A stretch of 64,000 nucleotides of DNA from Microtetraspora fusca (GCF_001570365.1 NZ_BBYK01000044.1:245086-309085), one strand, 5' to 3'. Positions 45,929-55,194 are shown, counted from the first letter of the stretch. The notes: generated by a model not told the origin, from the sequence alone. Translations and numbers: made by a program.

Positions 45929-46983
45929 GGAAGGCGCTCGCCGCCGTCGCCGGCCTCCTCGCGCTCGCCGCCGGAACGACGGCGGCACTCCTCGTCGGCG
46001 GTGACACGGAGGCGGCCGCGCCCCAGGCGCCGTCCGTCACCGCGACCGCCGCGATCACCCGGCAGGACCTGGTGGACACCAAGACCGTGGACGGCGCGCT
46101 CACCTACGCCGGGGAACGGCGGATCGGCACGGACGCCTCCGGCACGGTGACGTGGGTCGCCAAGGAGGGTTCCACGATCCGCCGCGGCCGCCCGCTGCTC
46201 AAGATCGACCGCAAGCCCGTCGTCCTGCTGTACGGCAGCCTGCCGCTCTACCGCCCACTGCGACAGGGCGTGGACGACGGCCCGGACGTCGAGCAGCTGG
46301 AGCGCAATCTCAAGGCCCTCGGCTACGGGAACGACCTGACGGTGGACGAGCACTTCAGCTACGCGACGTACCTCGCGGTCAAGGCGTGGCAGGAGGACAA
46401 CGGCCTGCCGGAGACCGGCCAGGTGGACGCGACACAGGCGGTGTTCCTGCCCTCGGCGGTCCGGGTGACCGAGGCGAAGGTGTCGGTGGGCGACCGCACC
46501 GCGCCCGGGCGGCCCGTGCTCACGATCAGCGGGCTGCGGCGGCTGGTCCACGTGGACCTGGACACCGGCGACCAGGCACTCGTGAAGAAGGGCGCCAGGG
46601 TCACAGTGGAGCTTCCCGGTGGGGAGCGGATCAAGGGCCGCGTCCGCGCGATCGGCACGGTCGCCAAGAGCGCCTCGGCGCAGGGGCAGGGCGACGACAG
46701 CACCACCGTGGACGTCGACATCACCCTGGACAAGACGCCGAAGACCCGGCTGGACCAGGCGCCGGTCGAGGTCGAGCTGGTGAGCGAGCGGCACAAGAAC
46801 GTGCTGGCCGTCCCTGTGGAGGCGCTGCTCGCGCTGCGCGAGGGCGGGTTCGGCGTCGAGGTCGTCGAGAACGGCGCCGCGCGCCTCGTGGCCGTCAAGA
46901 CCGGCGCCTTCGGCGGCGGCATGGTCGAGATCAGCGGCGAGGGCTTGACCGAGGGCATGCGGGTGGGGGTGCCCGAGTCGTGA
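45925..46983 (+). CDS. Periplasmic-adaptor-like (HlyD/MacA-type) protein with peptidoglycan-binding motif
   Basis: 352 aa. N-terminal membrane anchor (AVAGLLALAAGTTAALLVGG), lipoyl-like and hairpin-lacking adaptor body (TWVAKEGSTIRRGRPLLKID), a peptidoglycan-binding-like segment (DVEQLERNLKALGYG, VKAWQEDNGLPETG), then beta-barrel domain RLVHVDLDTGDQALVKKG and C-terminal VEVVENGAARLVAVKTG. Common in actinobacterial MacAB-like exporters. GTG start overlaps the lipoprotein stop; stop overlaps the ATPase GTG. Confidence 0.85.
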   Translation: MRKALAAVAGLLALAAGTTAALLVGGDTEAAAPQAPSVTATAAITRQDLVDTKTVDGALTYAGERRIGTDASGTVTWVAKEGSTIRRGRPLLKIDRKPVVLLYGSLPLYRPLRQGVDDGPDVEQLERNLKALGYGNDLTVDEHFSYATYLAVKAWQEDNGLPETGQVDATQAVFLPSAVRVTEAKVSVGDRTAPGRPVLTISGLRRLVHVDLDTGDQALVKKGARVTVELPGGERIKGRVRAIGTVAKSASAQGQGDDSTTVDVDITLDKTPKTRLDQAPVEVELVSERHKNVLAVPVEALLALREGGFGVEVVENGAARLVAVKTGAFGGGMVEISGEGLTEGMRVGVPES

Positions 46984-47756
46984 GGGAACGGATCGACGAG
47001 CGCCCCACGCTCCGGGACGGCGACCCCGACGCGCCGGACGGGCCGTACGTGGTGGAGCTGCACGACGTGACCAAGATGTACGGCGGCCGGGTGCAGGCGC
47101 TGCGCGGGGTGAACCTGACGATCGGCGCCGGCGAACTGGTTGCCATCGTCGGGCCCTCCGGGTCGGGCAAGTCGACCATGCTCCACATGATCGGCACTCT
47201 GGACCGGCCCACCGGCGGCACCGTGCGGATCGCCGGACACGACGTCGCCGGCCTGTCGGACCGGGAGCTGTCCGCGCTGCGCGCCCGCCATCTGGGGTTC
47301 GTCTTCCAGAAGTTCCACCTGTCCCCTGGGACGAGCGCGCTGGACAACGTGGCCGACGGCCTGCTGTACGCGGGCGTGCCGCTGCGGGTCCGCCGGGAGC
47401 GCGCCGCCGCCGCGCTGGAGCGGGTCGGCCTCGGCCACCGGCTCGGGCACCGGCCGGAGCAGATGTCGGGCGGCGAGCAGCAGCGGGTGGCGGTGGCCCG
47501 CGCGGTGGCGGGCGATCCGCCGCTGCTGCTCGCCGACGAGCCGACCGGGAACCTGGACTCGGCCGCGGGCGCCGAGGTGCTGCGGGTCCTGCGCGACCTG
47601 CACTCCGCCGGGACCACGATCGCGGTCATCACGCACGACATGGAGATCGCGGAGTGGTGCCCGCGCCGGGTCCGGGTCCGCGACGGACGGATCGTCGGCG
47701 ACGAGGGCTCCGGCCACCGCCCGCCCGCGGAGATCACGATCGGAGCCCGCGAATGA
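46980..47756 (+). CDS. MacB/LolD-type ABC transporter ATPase
   Basis: 258 aa: Walker A GPSGSGKST, Q-loop FVFQKFHL, signature MSGGEQQRVAVARA, Walker B LLLADEPTGNLD, His switch VITHD. GTG start coupled to the adaptor gene; its stop overlaps the permease ATG. Powers export of an unknown substrate such as an antimicrobial or lipid. Confidence 0.95.
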   Translation: MRERIDERPTLRDGDPDAPDGPYVVELHDVTKMYGGRVQALRGVNLTIGAGELVAIVGPSGSGKSTMLHMIGTLDRPTGGTVRIAGHDVAGLSDRELSALRARHLGFVFQKFHLSPGTSALDNVADGLLYAGVPLRVRRERAAAALERVGLGHRLGHRPEQMSGGEQQRVAVARAVAGDPPLLLADEPTGNLDSAAGAEVLRVLRDLHSAGTTIAVITHDMEIAEWCPRRVRVRDGRIVGDEGSGHRPPAEITIGARE

Positions 47757-48946
47757 CCCGGAGGCTCGTGCCCGCCCGGCTCGGCCCAGCCGACGTCCTG
47801 CGCGTCGGCGCGGCCGGACTGCGCACCCGCCCGACCCGCGTGTTCCTGTCCGCGCTGGGCATCGCGATCGGCATCGCCACCATGATCGCGGTGATCGGCA
47901 TCTCGTCGTCCTCGCGGGAGCAGCTCCTGCGCCAGCTCGACCGGCTCGGCACCAACATGCTCACCGTCTCGGCCGGCCATACCCTCTTCGGCGAGACGTC
48001 CCAGCTCCCCACCGACGCGGTCGCCATGGTCAAGCGGATCGGCCCGGTCAGCACGGCCGCCGCCACCGGCACCGTCGAGGCGACCGTCCGGCGGACGAAC
48101 CTGATTCCCAAGGCGGTGACCGGTGGCATCGCCGTACAGGCGGCGACGACCGACCTGCTCACCACGCTGGAGGGAAACGTCGCGAAGGGGACCTGGCTGA
48201 ACGCCGCGACCGAGCGGCAGCCCGCCGTCGTGCTCGGCTCCGTCGCGGCGAAACGGCTCGGCGTGGACCGGATCGGCGTGCAGGTGTGGATCGGGAACCG
48301 GTGGTTCACCGTCGTCGGCGTACTCGGTCCGATGCCGCTCGCCCCCGAGATCGAACGGTCGGCGCTGGTCGGGTTCCCGGTCGCCGCCGAGCGCCTGGGC
48401 TTCGACGGACACCCGACGACGATCTACGAGCGGTCGGCGGAGGAGTCGGTCGAGGCCGTGCGGGCCGTGCTGCCCCGTACGGTGAACCCGGAGAACCCGG
48501 AGGAGGTCGAGGTCAGCCGGCCCTCGGACGCGCTCGCCGCGCGGGCCGCCGCCGCGGGCGCGTTCACCAATCTGCTGCTCGGGCTCGGCGGCGTCGCGCT
48601 GCTGGTCGGCGGGGTCGGCGTGGCCAACACGATGGTGATCTCGGTGCTGGAACGCCGCAAGGAGATCGGCCTGCGCCGCTCCCTCGGGGCCACCCGGGGC
48701 CAGGTGCGGATCCAGTTTCTGACGGAGTCGCTGCTGCTGTCCGCGCTGGGCGGCGTCGCGGGGTCGGTGCTGGGCGCGCTGGCCACGGTCGGCTACGCGC
48801 TGTCCCAGGACTGGCCGCCGGTCGTGCCGCCCTGGTCGATCGCGGGCGCGGTCGGCGCCACGCTCGTCGTCGGCACGGTCGCGGGCCTCTATCCGGCCAT
48901 GCGCGCCGCCCGTCTGTCCCCGACCGTGGCGCTGGCCGCCGCCTGA
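47753..48946 (+). CDS. MacB-like ABC transporter permease (FtsX fold)
   Basis: 397 aa with an N-terminal membrane helix (FLSALGIAIGIATMIAVIG), a large extracellular MacB_PCD-type domain, then three C-terminal helices including the FtsX signature region VANTMVISVLERRKEIGLRRSLGAT. Last gene of the exporter operon. Start at the ATG overlapping the ATPase stop; RBS inside the ATPase gene. Confidence 0.93.
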   Translation: MTRRLVPARLGPADVLRVGAAGLRTRPTRVFLSALGIAIGIATMIAVIGISSSSREQLLRQLDRLGTNMLTVSAGHTLFGETSQLPTDAVAMVKRIGPVSTAAATGTVEATVRRTNLIPKAVTGGIAVQAATTDLLTTLEGNVAKGTWLNAATERQPAVVLGSVAAKRLGVDRIGVQVWIGNRWFTVVGVLGPMPLAPEIERSALVGFPVAAERLGFDGHPTTIYERSAEESVEAVRAVLPRTVNPENPEEVEVSRPSDALAARAAAAGAFTNLLLGLGGVALLVGGVGVANTMVISVLERRKEIGLRRSLGATRGQVRIQFLTESLLLSALGGVAGSVLGALATVGYALSQDWPPVVPPWSIAGAVGATLVVGTVAGLYPAMRAARLSPTVALAAA

Positions 48947-49000
48947 CGCCGGTAAGGAGCACGTGCACTGGCGGGCGGGCCCGGCCTCCGGCGGATCACC

Positions 49001-49507
49001 TCACCACAGATCGCCGAGGTCGGGTCCCAGCCAGAGCAGTGCCGCGTCGAACATGTCGGGGTCGACCGCGGCCCGTTCGCGGGTCGCGGCCGGGTCGGGC
49101 GTCTCCGAGATGGTGGCGGTCCCCGGCGGCCCCGGATCGCCCTTCAGCGCCTGCTCGGGGGCGGTCACCGTGATGTTCTGGGTCACCGAACAGACTCTGA
49201 CGTTGCGGCACAGGACGTTCTGGACGCTGGTCGCGCCGCCGATGTCACTGGTCGACGTGTGCTGGTAACCGTGAAGGTTCGTCGGGCTCTTCACCGACGA
49301 GATAGTGCTGTTGCGGGTGCCGTTTCCGGCGTTGGTCTCGTCTCCTCCGCCGCCATCGCGGGCGGATCTGACGGCGACCGCTTTGCGCCCCGCCGCGGAC
49401 CGCTCCGTCTCCGCCTGGGCGGGGAGCGACGCGACGTTCACGACGAACGCGGCGAAAGCGCAGGCGCCGGCGAGAAAAAGGGGTGTGCGGATCTTTCCGC
49501 CGCGCAT
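49001..49507 (-). CDS. Small secreted protein, paralogue of the 49693-50058 gene
   Basis: About 168 aa with a signal peptide (RTPLFLAGACAFAAFVVNVASLPAQA). Mature core: NAGNGTRNSTISSVKSPT, GYQHTSTSD, then LCRNVRVCSVTQNITV; a Pro-rich tail follows. Core matches the neighbouring gene by eye (N-x-GNG, VxSPT, Q-rich, LCxxxRVCxIxQ). No family recognised. Start uncertain: the ATG used gives a standard signal peptide, while an ATG 8 codons earlier has a better GAGGG. Secreted, possibly surface-associated. Confidence 0.65.
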   Translation of the reverse strand: MRGGKIRTPLFLAGACAFAAFVVNVASLPAQAETERSAAGRKAVAVRSARDGGGGDETNAGNGTRNSTISSVKSPTNLHGYQHTSTSDIGGATSVQNVLCRNVRVCSVTQNITVTAPEQALKGDPGPPGTATISETPDPAATRERAAVDPDMFDAALLWLGPDLGDLW

Positions 49508-49692
49508 CCCGCTGTCATGCTGACAAAACATCTGTGTCGCCCTCTGCTCAATTCGGACGAATTCCGGCGACATTCGGCCGGAACCGTTTCGCCAGCGTAC
49601 TGGCCGCCCGTACGAGAATCCGAGCACACATGACGAGATAAATGGTTATTACGGCTTCATTACCGTTTATCCGGCGACAGCGGGGTGCTTCA

Positions 49693-50058
49693 TCACCCGT
49701 GGAAGAACTTGATCTTCTGGAAGATCCGGCAGACCCGCGACCCCTTCTTGCAGAGGGCCGACTGGGTGTTGGAGTTCCTCGCGGTGCTCGACGCCTGTTG
49801 CAGGCCGCGTTGGATGGTGGGGCTGTTGACCGAGGCCGAGTAGTTCTTGTTGCACTTGCCGTTTCCTGTGTTTACGACGGGACCGTGGCCGTACGCCATC
49901 GTGGTCACCCAGGCGGCGGGACGGATCGCGGTCGCGTCCGCCCTTCCCTGCGGCCACGCGACCGCCCCGGCGATCGCGACCGCCGTCACGAGCGGCGCGA
50001 GGCGCAGGGCGTCACGGATGGACGGGACGTGCGACGTCTCCACGAGATGACGAGCCAT
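49693..50058 (-). CDS. Small secreted protein with conserved NTGNG/LC-RVC core
   Basis: 121 aa, signal peptide MARHLVETSH then hydrophobic LAPLVTAVAIAGAVAWP, mature core VVNTGNGKCNKNY, SVNSPT, QQASS, LCKKGSRVCRIFQKI ending KFFHG. Paralogous to the gene at 49001, with both on the minus strand. Four Cys in the mature part could make two disulfides. Function unknown. Confidence 0.65.
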   Translation of the reverse strand: MARHLVETSHVPSIRDALRLAPLVTAVAIAGAVAWPQGRADATAIRPAAWVTTMAYGHGPVVNTGNGKCNKNYSASVNSPTIQRGLQQASSTARNSNTQSALCKKGSRVCRIFQKIKFFHG

Positions 50059-50262
50059 GTCGTTGTGGCACCTGCCCCTTCACGTCATTCGGCGGCGAAC
50101 ACGTCGTGGCGGAAATGAAACGAGCGATGCCAGCCTGTGTACCCTACGGCCGTCCGCCTGCCACGCACCCCAGGGTCCCTGGCGGAGATGATGACCGGAT
50201 CTTGCCTCGGCACGGGAATTCGCGACCCTCGAAAAACGAAATCAAGCGAGATATCCAAATAG

Positions 50263-51801
50263 TTGCCGCCGACAACGCGCCCGGAGAATCACGGAACGCC
50301 TGCCGCAGAGCAAGCTGCGGTATCGGCGGCTCTCGCCCTCGTGATGGATCTCATCCAGGGTGGAGACCTCCGCACCCTGCTGCGCGAGCGCGGCACGCTG
50401 GCCCCGGCCGAGGCGGGCCGCCTGATGGCCGAGGTCGCCGACGCGCTGGCCACCGCGCACGCCCAGGGCGTCGTCCACCGCGACGTCAAGCCGGGGAACG
50501 TCCTGCTCGACGCGGCCACCGGGCAGGCGCGGCTGACCGACTTCGGCGTGGCCCGCATCGTCCACGGTCCGGGCCTCACCCAGACCACCTCGGTCATCGG
50601 CACACCCGCGTACCTGGCCCCCGAGGTGGCCGACGGCAGCACCCCGACGCCCGCCGTGGACGTCTACGCGATCGGCCTGATCCTGTACGAGCTGCTCGCC
50701 GGGCGCACGCCGTTCGTCGGCGACCATCCCATGGCCCTGCTCCGCCAGCACGCGACGGCCATGCCGCGGCGGCTGCCGGGGATGCCTGATCCTCTCTGGC
50801 GGGTCATCGCCGCGTGCGCCGCCAAGGAGCCGTCCCGGCGGCCGGGCGCGGGCGACGTGGCGGCGGCGCTGCGCGGGGCGGCGCCGTCGCTGGCGGGGCT
50901 GCCCGCCCTGCCTCCCGTCCCGAGGGGAGAGGCGCCGTCGGCGACCTCCGAACCCATCCCTCTGCCGGCCCCCTCCTCAGAAGGCGCGGGAGGCACGGGC
51001 CCGGTCGCCACGGGGTCGGCGACTCCGGGCGAGGAGACCTCACTCTCGGCCCCGCGCCGCCGCTCCAGGAAACGGCTGATCGCCGCTGCGGCGGCCGGCA
51101 CGGCGCTGGCGCTCTCCACAGCCGCCGTGGCCGTCGTCGCTCCCTGGCGGGCGTCCGACGCGAGGATCGAGAAGACCCAGGCGCTGCAGGACGCGTCGAC
51201 GGGCGGGCTCGGGGAAAACCCGAGCGCCACGCCGCGCGGCGTCGCGTCCGGTTCCCCGACGCCGAAGCACCGGACCCGGCCGAGGCGGACCCCCTCGCCG
51301 GATCCGGTCGTCTCCCGGCCGCCCGAGCCACCTGAGCCCGGTCCGACGAAATCGGTGACCCGGAAAACCCGCACGCCCGCCCCCGAGAAACCGACGACGG
51401 TGGAGCCGGACGAGAAGACGACGGTCATCGGGAGCGGGCAGGCGTCCGAACCCCGGTGGCGGTGCCGTTCGTGGTTCTCGCCCAGCACCGGCATCGAGAT
51501 GTCGCCCTGCATGGCCATGGTGGGCGACGTCTTCTACCTGCTCGGCCGGATCAAGGGGTCCAGCGGCGTCCGCTCCGACATCCACGTCCAGCTCTACAAC
51601 ACCGACGCCGACGTCAACGTCTCGCAGCCCTTCATCTGCTCGGGCGTCTCGCCGTCCCAGGACGGCGCGATCGTGACCTGCGGCCCCTTCACCACCACTG
51701 CGCCACGCATCGGGGCCAAGCACGACGTACGGCAGCGCTGGCGCAAGACGGGGGCACCCGCCTTCAGCGGCGGCGTGGAGAGCCCCTGGACCCTCTGGTA
51801 G
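50263..51801 (+). CDS. Ser/Thr protein kinase lacking its N-lobe, with transmembrane and extracellular domain (likely decayed)
   Basis: Begins abruptly at the kinase hinge (LVMDLIQGGDLRTLL); the glycine loop, the Val-Ala-x-Lys lysine and helix C are missing and no upstream frame supplies them. Present: VVHRDVKPGNVLL, TDFGVAR, GTPAYLAPEV, the rest of the C-lobe, a Pro-rich segment, one membrane helix (LIAAAAAGTALALSTAAVAVV), a Pro/Thr linker and a C-terminal extracellular domain with Cys (RWRCRSWF, CSGVSP). TTG at 50263 or GTG/ATG at 50341/50344 could start it. Without an N-lobe it should not bind ATP: a 5' deletion relic or pseudokinase. Confidence 0.75.
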   Translation: MPPTTRPENHGTPAAEQAAVSAALALVMDLIQGGDLRTLLRERGTLAPAEAGRLMAEVADALATAHAQGVVHRDVKPGNVLLDAATGQARLTDFGVARIVHGPGLTQTTSVIGTPAYLAPEVADGSTPTPAVDVYAIGLILYELLAGRTPFVGDHPMALLRQHATAMPRRLPGMPDPLWRVIAACAAKEPSRRPGAGDVAAALRGAAPSLAGLPALPPVPRGEAPSATSEPIPLPAPSSEGAGGTGPVATGSATPGEETSLSAPRRRSRKRLIAAAAAGTALALSTAAVAVVAPWRASDARIEKTQALQDASTGGLGENPSATPRGVASGSPTPKHRTRPRRTPSPDPVVSRPPEPPEPGPTKSVTRKTRTPAPEKPTTVEPDEKTTVIGSGQASEPRWRCRSWFSPSTGIEMSPCMAMVGDVFYLLGRIKGSSGVRSDIHVQLYNTDADVNVSQPFICSGVSPSQDGAIVTCGPFTTTAPRIGAKHDVRQRWRKTGAPAFSGGVESPWTLW

Positions 51802-51887
51802 CCCGCCCGTCCTCCCGTCGAGGGAGACGATCGGAACGGGCGCCGTCCGGCCGCCGGTACGGTAGATCGCCTCGGTTGATGATCTTC

Positions 51888-51912
51888 GCATGACAACCTA
51901 AGGTTGTCATGC
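51888..51912 (+). promoter_or_regulatory. Perfect 25-bp palindrome abutting the ClpX-finger gene start
   Basis: Arms of 12 bp, identical (51888-51899 and 51901-51912), around a single A; reads GCATGACAACCT-A-AGGTTGTCATGC. The last base is directly before the ATG at 51913, so a bound repressor would sit on the start region. Too symmetric and well placed to be chance; best explained as an autoregulatory operator. Confidence 0.7.
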
Positions 51913-52317
51913 ATGGAGCCATCCGAATTACTCTCACAGGCTCGGTCACGGTCGACCGACCCGGCGGACCCCCTTGAGACCCTCTCCGCCGCGATCACCC
52001 TGGGCGAGGAGCTCAGCCGTGACACCGACGCCCTGCTCGACCTCGCCGTACGCGACGCGCGCGCGGCGGGCGCATCCTGGACCGCCATCGGAGAGCGGTT
52101 CGGGTTCTCGAAGCAGGCCGCCAGGAAGCGCTTCTCCCCGCCTTTCGCCGGTCGCCATCTGGCGAACCGCCGGAAGAAGCGCGACGCCGCCTGCTCCTTC
52201 TGCCGCCAGACACCCGGTCCCCGCAGCCACATGGTTCACGGCGAGGCGGGCCGGATCTGCGGCGCCTGCGTGTCACTGGCCAGCGACATCGTGGCCGACC
52301 TCGCCAAGCGCCGATAA
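51913..52317 (+). CDS. HTH protein with ClpX-type C4 zinc finger
   Basis: 134 aa. A helical N-terminus (SDAs region TLGEELSRDTDALLDLA), then HTH-like ASWTAIGERFGFSKQAARKRF (about 54-74), then a ClpX-type zinc finger with Cys94-x2-Cys97 and Cys116-x2-Cys119 and the tail VSLASDIVADL. In ClpX the finger mediates dimerisation and substrate contact; here no AAA domain follows. Start ATG next to the palindrome, no Shine-Dalgarno, so probably leaderless. Plausibly a DNA-binding autoregulator linked to Clp proteolysis. Confidence 0.78.
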   Translation: MEPSELLSQARSRSTDPADPLETLSAAITLGEELSRDTDALLDLAVRDARAAGASWTAIGERFGFSKQAARKRFSPPFAGRHLANRRKKRDAACSFCRQTPGPRSHMVHGEAGRICGACVSLASDIVADLAKRR

Positions 52318-52393
52318 CCCGTAAAGCGGCGCAGGAACGGGGGACCCCGGGTCCGGCACGAACCCGGCCCGGGATCCTCGTCCCGCGAACCGA

Positions 52394-53617
52394 TCAGGTC
52401 ACGGTCAGCTGCTCCTGATAGCGCTCCTCCCGCCACAACTCCTTGCCGAGCACCTCGGCCAGCGCCGTGGCCGCGTCGTACACGTCCACGTAACGCACGT
52501 ACAGCGGGGCGAAGCCCAACCGCATGATGTCCGGCTTCCGATAGTCGCCGACGACGCCCCGGTCGATGAGCGCGCGCATCACGGGATAGCCGTCCTGGTG
52601 CCGATAGCTCACCTGGCTGCCGCGTTCGGCGGGGTCGCGCGGCGTGACGAGGGTCAGATCGGGGCACAGCTCGTCGAGCAGGTCGATGAACAGCGTGGTC
52701 AGGGCCACGCTCTTGGCCCTGATCTGCGCCATGTCGACCGTCTCCCAGATGTCGAGCGAGGCGTTCAGCGCGCTGTAGGAGAGCACGGGCGGGCTGCCCG
52801 CGGCGAACCGGCGCACCCCGTCGGCGGGCCGGTAGTTCGGCTCGAACGCGAACGGGTCCGCGTGCCCGTGCCATCCCGAGACGACGTTGTACGCGGCGTC
52901 CTGGTGCCGCTCGGCCACGTAAAGGTAGGCGGGCGCGCCCGGGCCGCCGTTGAGGTACTTGTACGTGCAGCCGACGGCGAAGTCCGCGTCGGCGGCGCGC
53001 AGGTCCACCGGCACGGCTCCCGCGCTGTGGCAGAGGTCCCAGATCATCAGCGCCCCCGCGGCGTGCACCCGCGCGGTCACGGCGTCGATGTCGCGCAGCG
53101 CGCCGGTCCGGTAGTCCACGTGGCTGAGCAGGACCGCGGCCACGTCGTCGCCGAGCGCCTCGTCGAGCGACCCGATGTCCCTGATCTCGTACGAGCCGAA
53201 CGCCCTGGCGACGCCCTCGACGACGTACCGGTCGGTGGGGAAGTTCTCCAGGTCGGAGACGATCACGCGGCGGCCGGGCCGGAGCGGCAGCGCGGCGGCC
53301 ATCACCTTGAAGATGTTCGTCGACGTGGAGTCGCCGGCGAGGACCTCGCCCGGCCCCGCGCCGATCAACCGCGCCAACCGGTCTCCGGTGGTCTGCGGCA
53401 GGTCCCACCAGCCCGCGGTGTTCCAGCTCGCGCCGAGGTCGCGGCCCCACTCGGTCTCCACGGTGTGCGCCACCTTCGCCGCCGTACGCCTCGGCAGCGC
53501 GCCCAGCGAGTTGCCCAGCAGGTACGTGATCCCGCTGGGCAGGGAGAACTCCTCACGCATATCCCGCAGCGGGTCCTCGCTGTCGAGGACGTAACAGTCG
53601 GCACGGCTGACAGACAC
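52394..53617 (-). CDS. kynU: Kynureninase
   Basis: 407-aa PLP enzyme cleaving kynurenine (or 3-hydroxykynurenine) to anthranilate (or 3-hydroxyanthranilate) and alanine. Signatures: LLGNSLGALPRRT, SHVDYRTGALRD, DLCHSAGAVPVDL, PLP lysine Lys220 in GCTYKYLNGGPG, SGWHGHADPF and MRLGFAPLYVRY. GTG start with AAAGGAG 6 nt upstream is far better than longer frames. No other kynurenine-pathway gene is adjacent; a neighbour gene is the divergent VanZ protein, 115 bp away. Confidence 0.94.
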   Translation of the reverse strand: MSVSRADCYVLDSEDPLRDMREEFSLPSGITYLLGNSLGALPRRTAAKVAHTVETEWGRDLGASWNTAGWWDLPQTTGDRLARLIGAGPGEVLAGDSTSTNIFKVMAAALPLRPGRRVIVSDLENFPTDRYVVEGVARAFGSYEIRDIGSLDEALGDDVAAVLLSHVDYRTGALRDIDAVTARVHAAGALMIWDLCHSAGAVPVDLRAADADFAVGCTYKYLNGGPGAPAYLYVAERHQDAAYNVVSGWHGHADPFAFEPNYRPADGVRRFAAGSPPVLSYSALNASLDIWETVDMAQIRAKSVALTTLFIDLLDELCPDLTLVTPRDPAERGSQVSYRHQDGYPVMRALIDRGVVGDYRKPDIMRLGFAPLYVRYVDVYDAATALAEVLGKELWREERYQEQLTVT

Positions 53618-53732
53618 GATGAACTCCTTTAGTCGGTGGCCTTTTCGTGAAGTACCGCCAAATGCGGCGTCGCACACAACAGCGGGCGCGATGACCTCGT
53701 CGAGTGGCCGTGATCCTCTCATCGGCCGCAGA

Positions 53733-54287
53733 ATGTCCGCCATGTGGCTGGTGTGGCAGATGTGGGGACATGTCATCGTGGCCGCCGTGCTGGCGGTCCC
53801 GGTCGCGCTCCTCGCCGCCCACCTGCTCGCCCGGCGGAGGGCGGCGCGCGGCCACCCCCACCCGGCCCGCACGGCGTACGCCGACGTCGGCATGATCGTC
53901 GGCACGCTCCCCTGGCTGTGGATGATCCTCACCCCGGGAAGCGGCACGGAGGGCGTCAATCTCGTCCCGCTACGCGATCTGGCCGCCGTGCTCCAGGCGC
54001 CGGCAACGACCGTGATCGTGCAGGTCGGGGGCAATCTCCTGGTCTTCGCGGCGCTGGGCGCGCTGCTGCCGGTCAGGTCCGCGCGGTTCGCCCGGCTCCG
54101 GACCGTGGCGCTCGTGGCCGCCGCCGCCTCGATCACCGTCGAGGCCCTGCAGTACGGCCTGCATCTCCACCGGGTGTCGTCGATCGACGACGTGCTGATC
54201 AACACGGCGGGGGCCGTCCTGGCCGCGATCATGACCCGGCACTGGCACGCGCGCGACCCCCGAGACGGCCGGACCGTTCCACGGTAA
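53733..54287 (+). CDS. VanZ-like membrane protein
   Basis: 184 aa with four or five hydrophobic helices and VanZ-type motifs: LVPLRDL, QVGGNLLVFAALGALLP, EALQYGLHLHRVSSIDDVLINTAGAVLA. VanZ family members can confer low-level teicoplanin resistance or phospholipid-linked functions, but most are uncharacterised. Start uncertain (ATG 53733 or 53742); longer frame adds no membrane segment. Followed by an unrelated GntR gene. Confidence 0.85.
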   Translation: MSAMWLVWQMWGHVIVAAVLAVPVALLAAHLLARRRAARGHPHPARTAYADVGMIVGTLPWLWMILTPGSGTEGVNLVPLRDLAAVLQAPATTVIVQVGGNLLVFAALGALLPVRSARFARLRTVALVAAAASITVEALQYGLHLHRVSSIDDVLINTAGAVLAAIMTRHWHARDPRDGRTVPR

Positions 54288-54438
54288 CGGGTAGCGATTC
54301 TCCCCGGAGATCGTCACACAGGCACGATCCACTCAAAATAAGCCCAGGACCAACGTCATTTCCTGTGCGATCGTGGACAAGACGGGGCAAGTTCTCTACA
54401 GACGCTAACCCCCCGTTGGTGACAGAGGGTGATCAAAC

Positions 54439-55194
54439 GTGACGGAATCGGCCCCGGTGCATCACGAGCTCCCGATCTATCGGCGCATCGCCGACAGGCT
54501 ACGCGACAAGATCCTGTCCGGCGATCTGCACGACGGAGATCGGCTACCGGGCGAGAACGCACTGATGGCCGAGTACGGCGTCGCGCGCGCGACGGCCCGG
54601 CAGGCCCTCGCCGTGCTCATCAACGAGGGCCTGGCCGTACCCAGGCGCGGCTCCGGCGTGTACGTCCGGTTGTTCCGCCCGATCCGCCGGCACGGCTCGC
54701 GGCGGCTCGCCCGCGAGCAGTGGGCGGCGGGCCGCGCCATCTGGGACACCGACGCCCACGGCCGCGCCTACGCGGTCGACCAGGTCCAGATCGAGCGGGA
54801 GGCGGCGAGTGAGGAGGTCGCCCGCGTACTGGACACCGGCGAGGTGTGGGTACGGCGGCGGCGTTACCTGGTGGACGACCGGCCGGTCCAGCTCGCCGCC
54901 TCGCACTTCCCGGCCGACCTGGTCGAGGGGACGGCGGTCGTGCTGCCCGACACCGGCCCCGGCGGCGTCTACGCCCGGCTCGGCGACCTCGGCCACTCCC
55001 CGGCGCATTTCACCGAGGAGCTCCGCGCCCGGATGCCCCACCCGCGGGAGACGGATCTGCTCGGCCTGCCCGCCGGCACCCCCATCATCGCGATCATCCG
55101 CACCGCCTACACCGCGGAGGGCCGCCCCGTCGAGTACAACGAGATGGTCCTCGACGCCGCCTCGTACGTGCTCCAGTACGACTTCGACGCATAG
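54439..55194 (+). CDS. GntR/HutC-type (UTRA) transcriptional regulator
   Basis: 251 aa. Winged HTH: PIYRRIADRLRDKILSGDL, GENALMAEYGVARATARQALAVL, PRRGSGVYV. UTRA effector domain: EVWVRRRRYLVDDRPVQLAASHFP, then RPVEYNEMVLDAASYVLQYDF. GTG start with GAGGG 8 nt upstream. Ligand and targets unknown; no catabolic operon is adjacent. Followed by a strong terminator. Confidence 0.93.
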   Translation: MTESAPVHHELPIYRRIADRLRDKILSGDLHDGDRLPGENALMAEYGVARATARQALAVLINEGLAVPRRGSGVYVRLFRPIRRHGSRRLAREQWAAGRAIWDTDAHGRAYAVDQVQIEREAASEEVARVLDTGEVWVRRRRYLVDDRPVQLAASHFPADLVEGTAVVLPDTGPGGVYARLGDLGHSPAHFTEELRARMPHPRETDLLGLPAGTPIIAIIRTAYTAEGRPVEYNEMVLDAASYVLQYDFDA

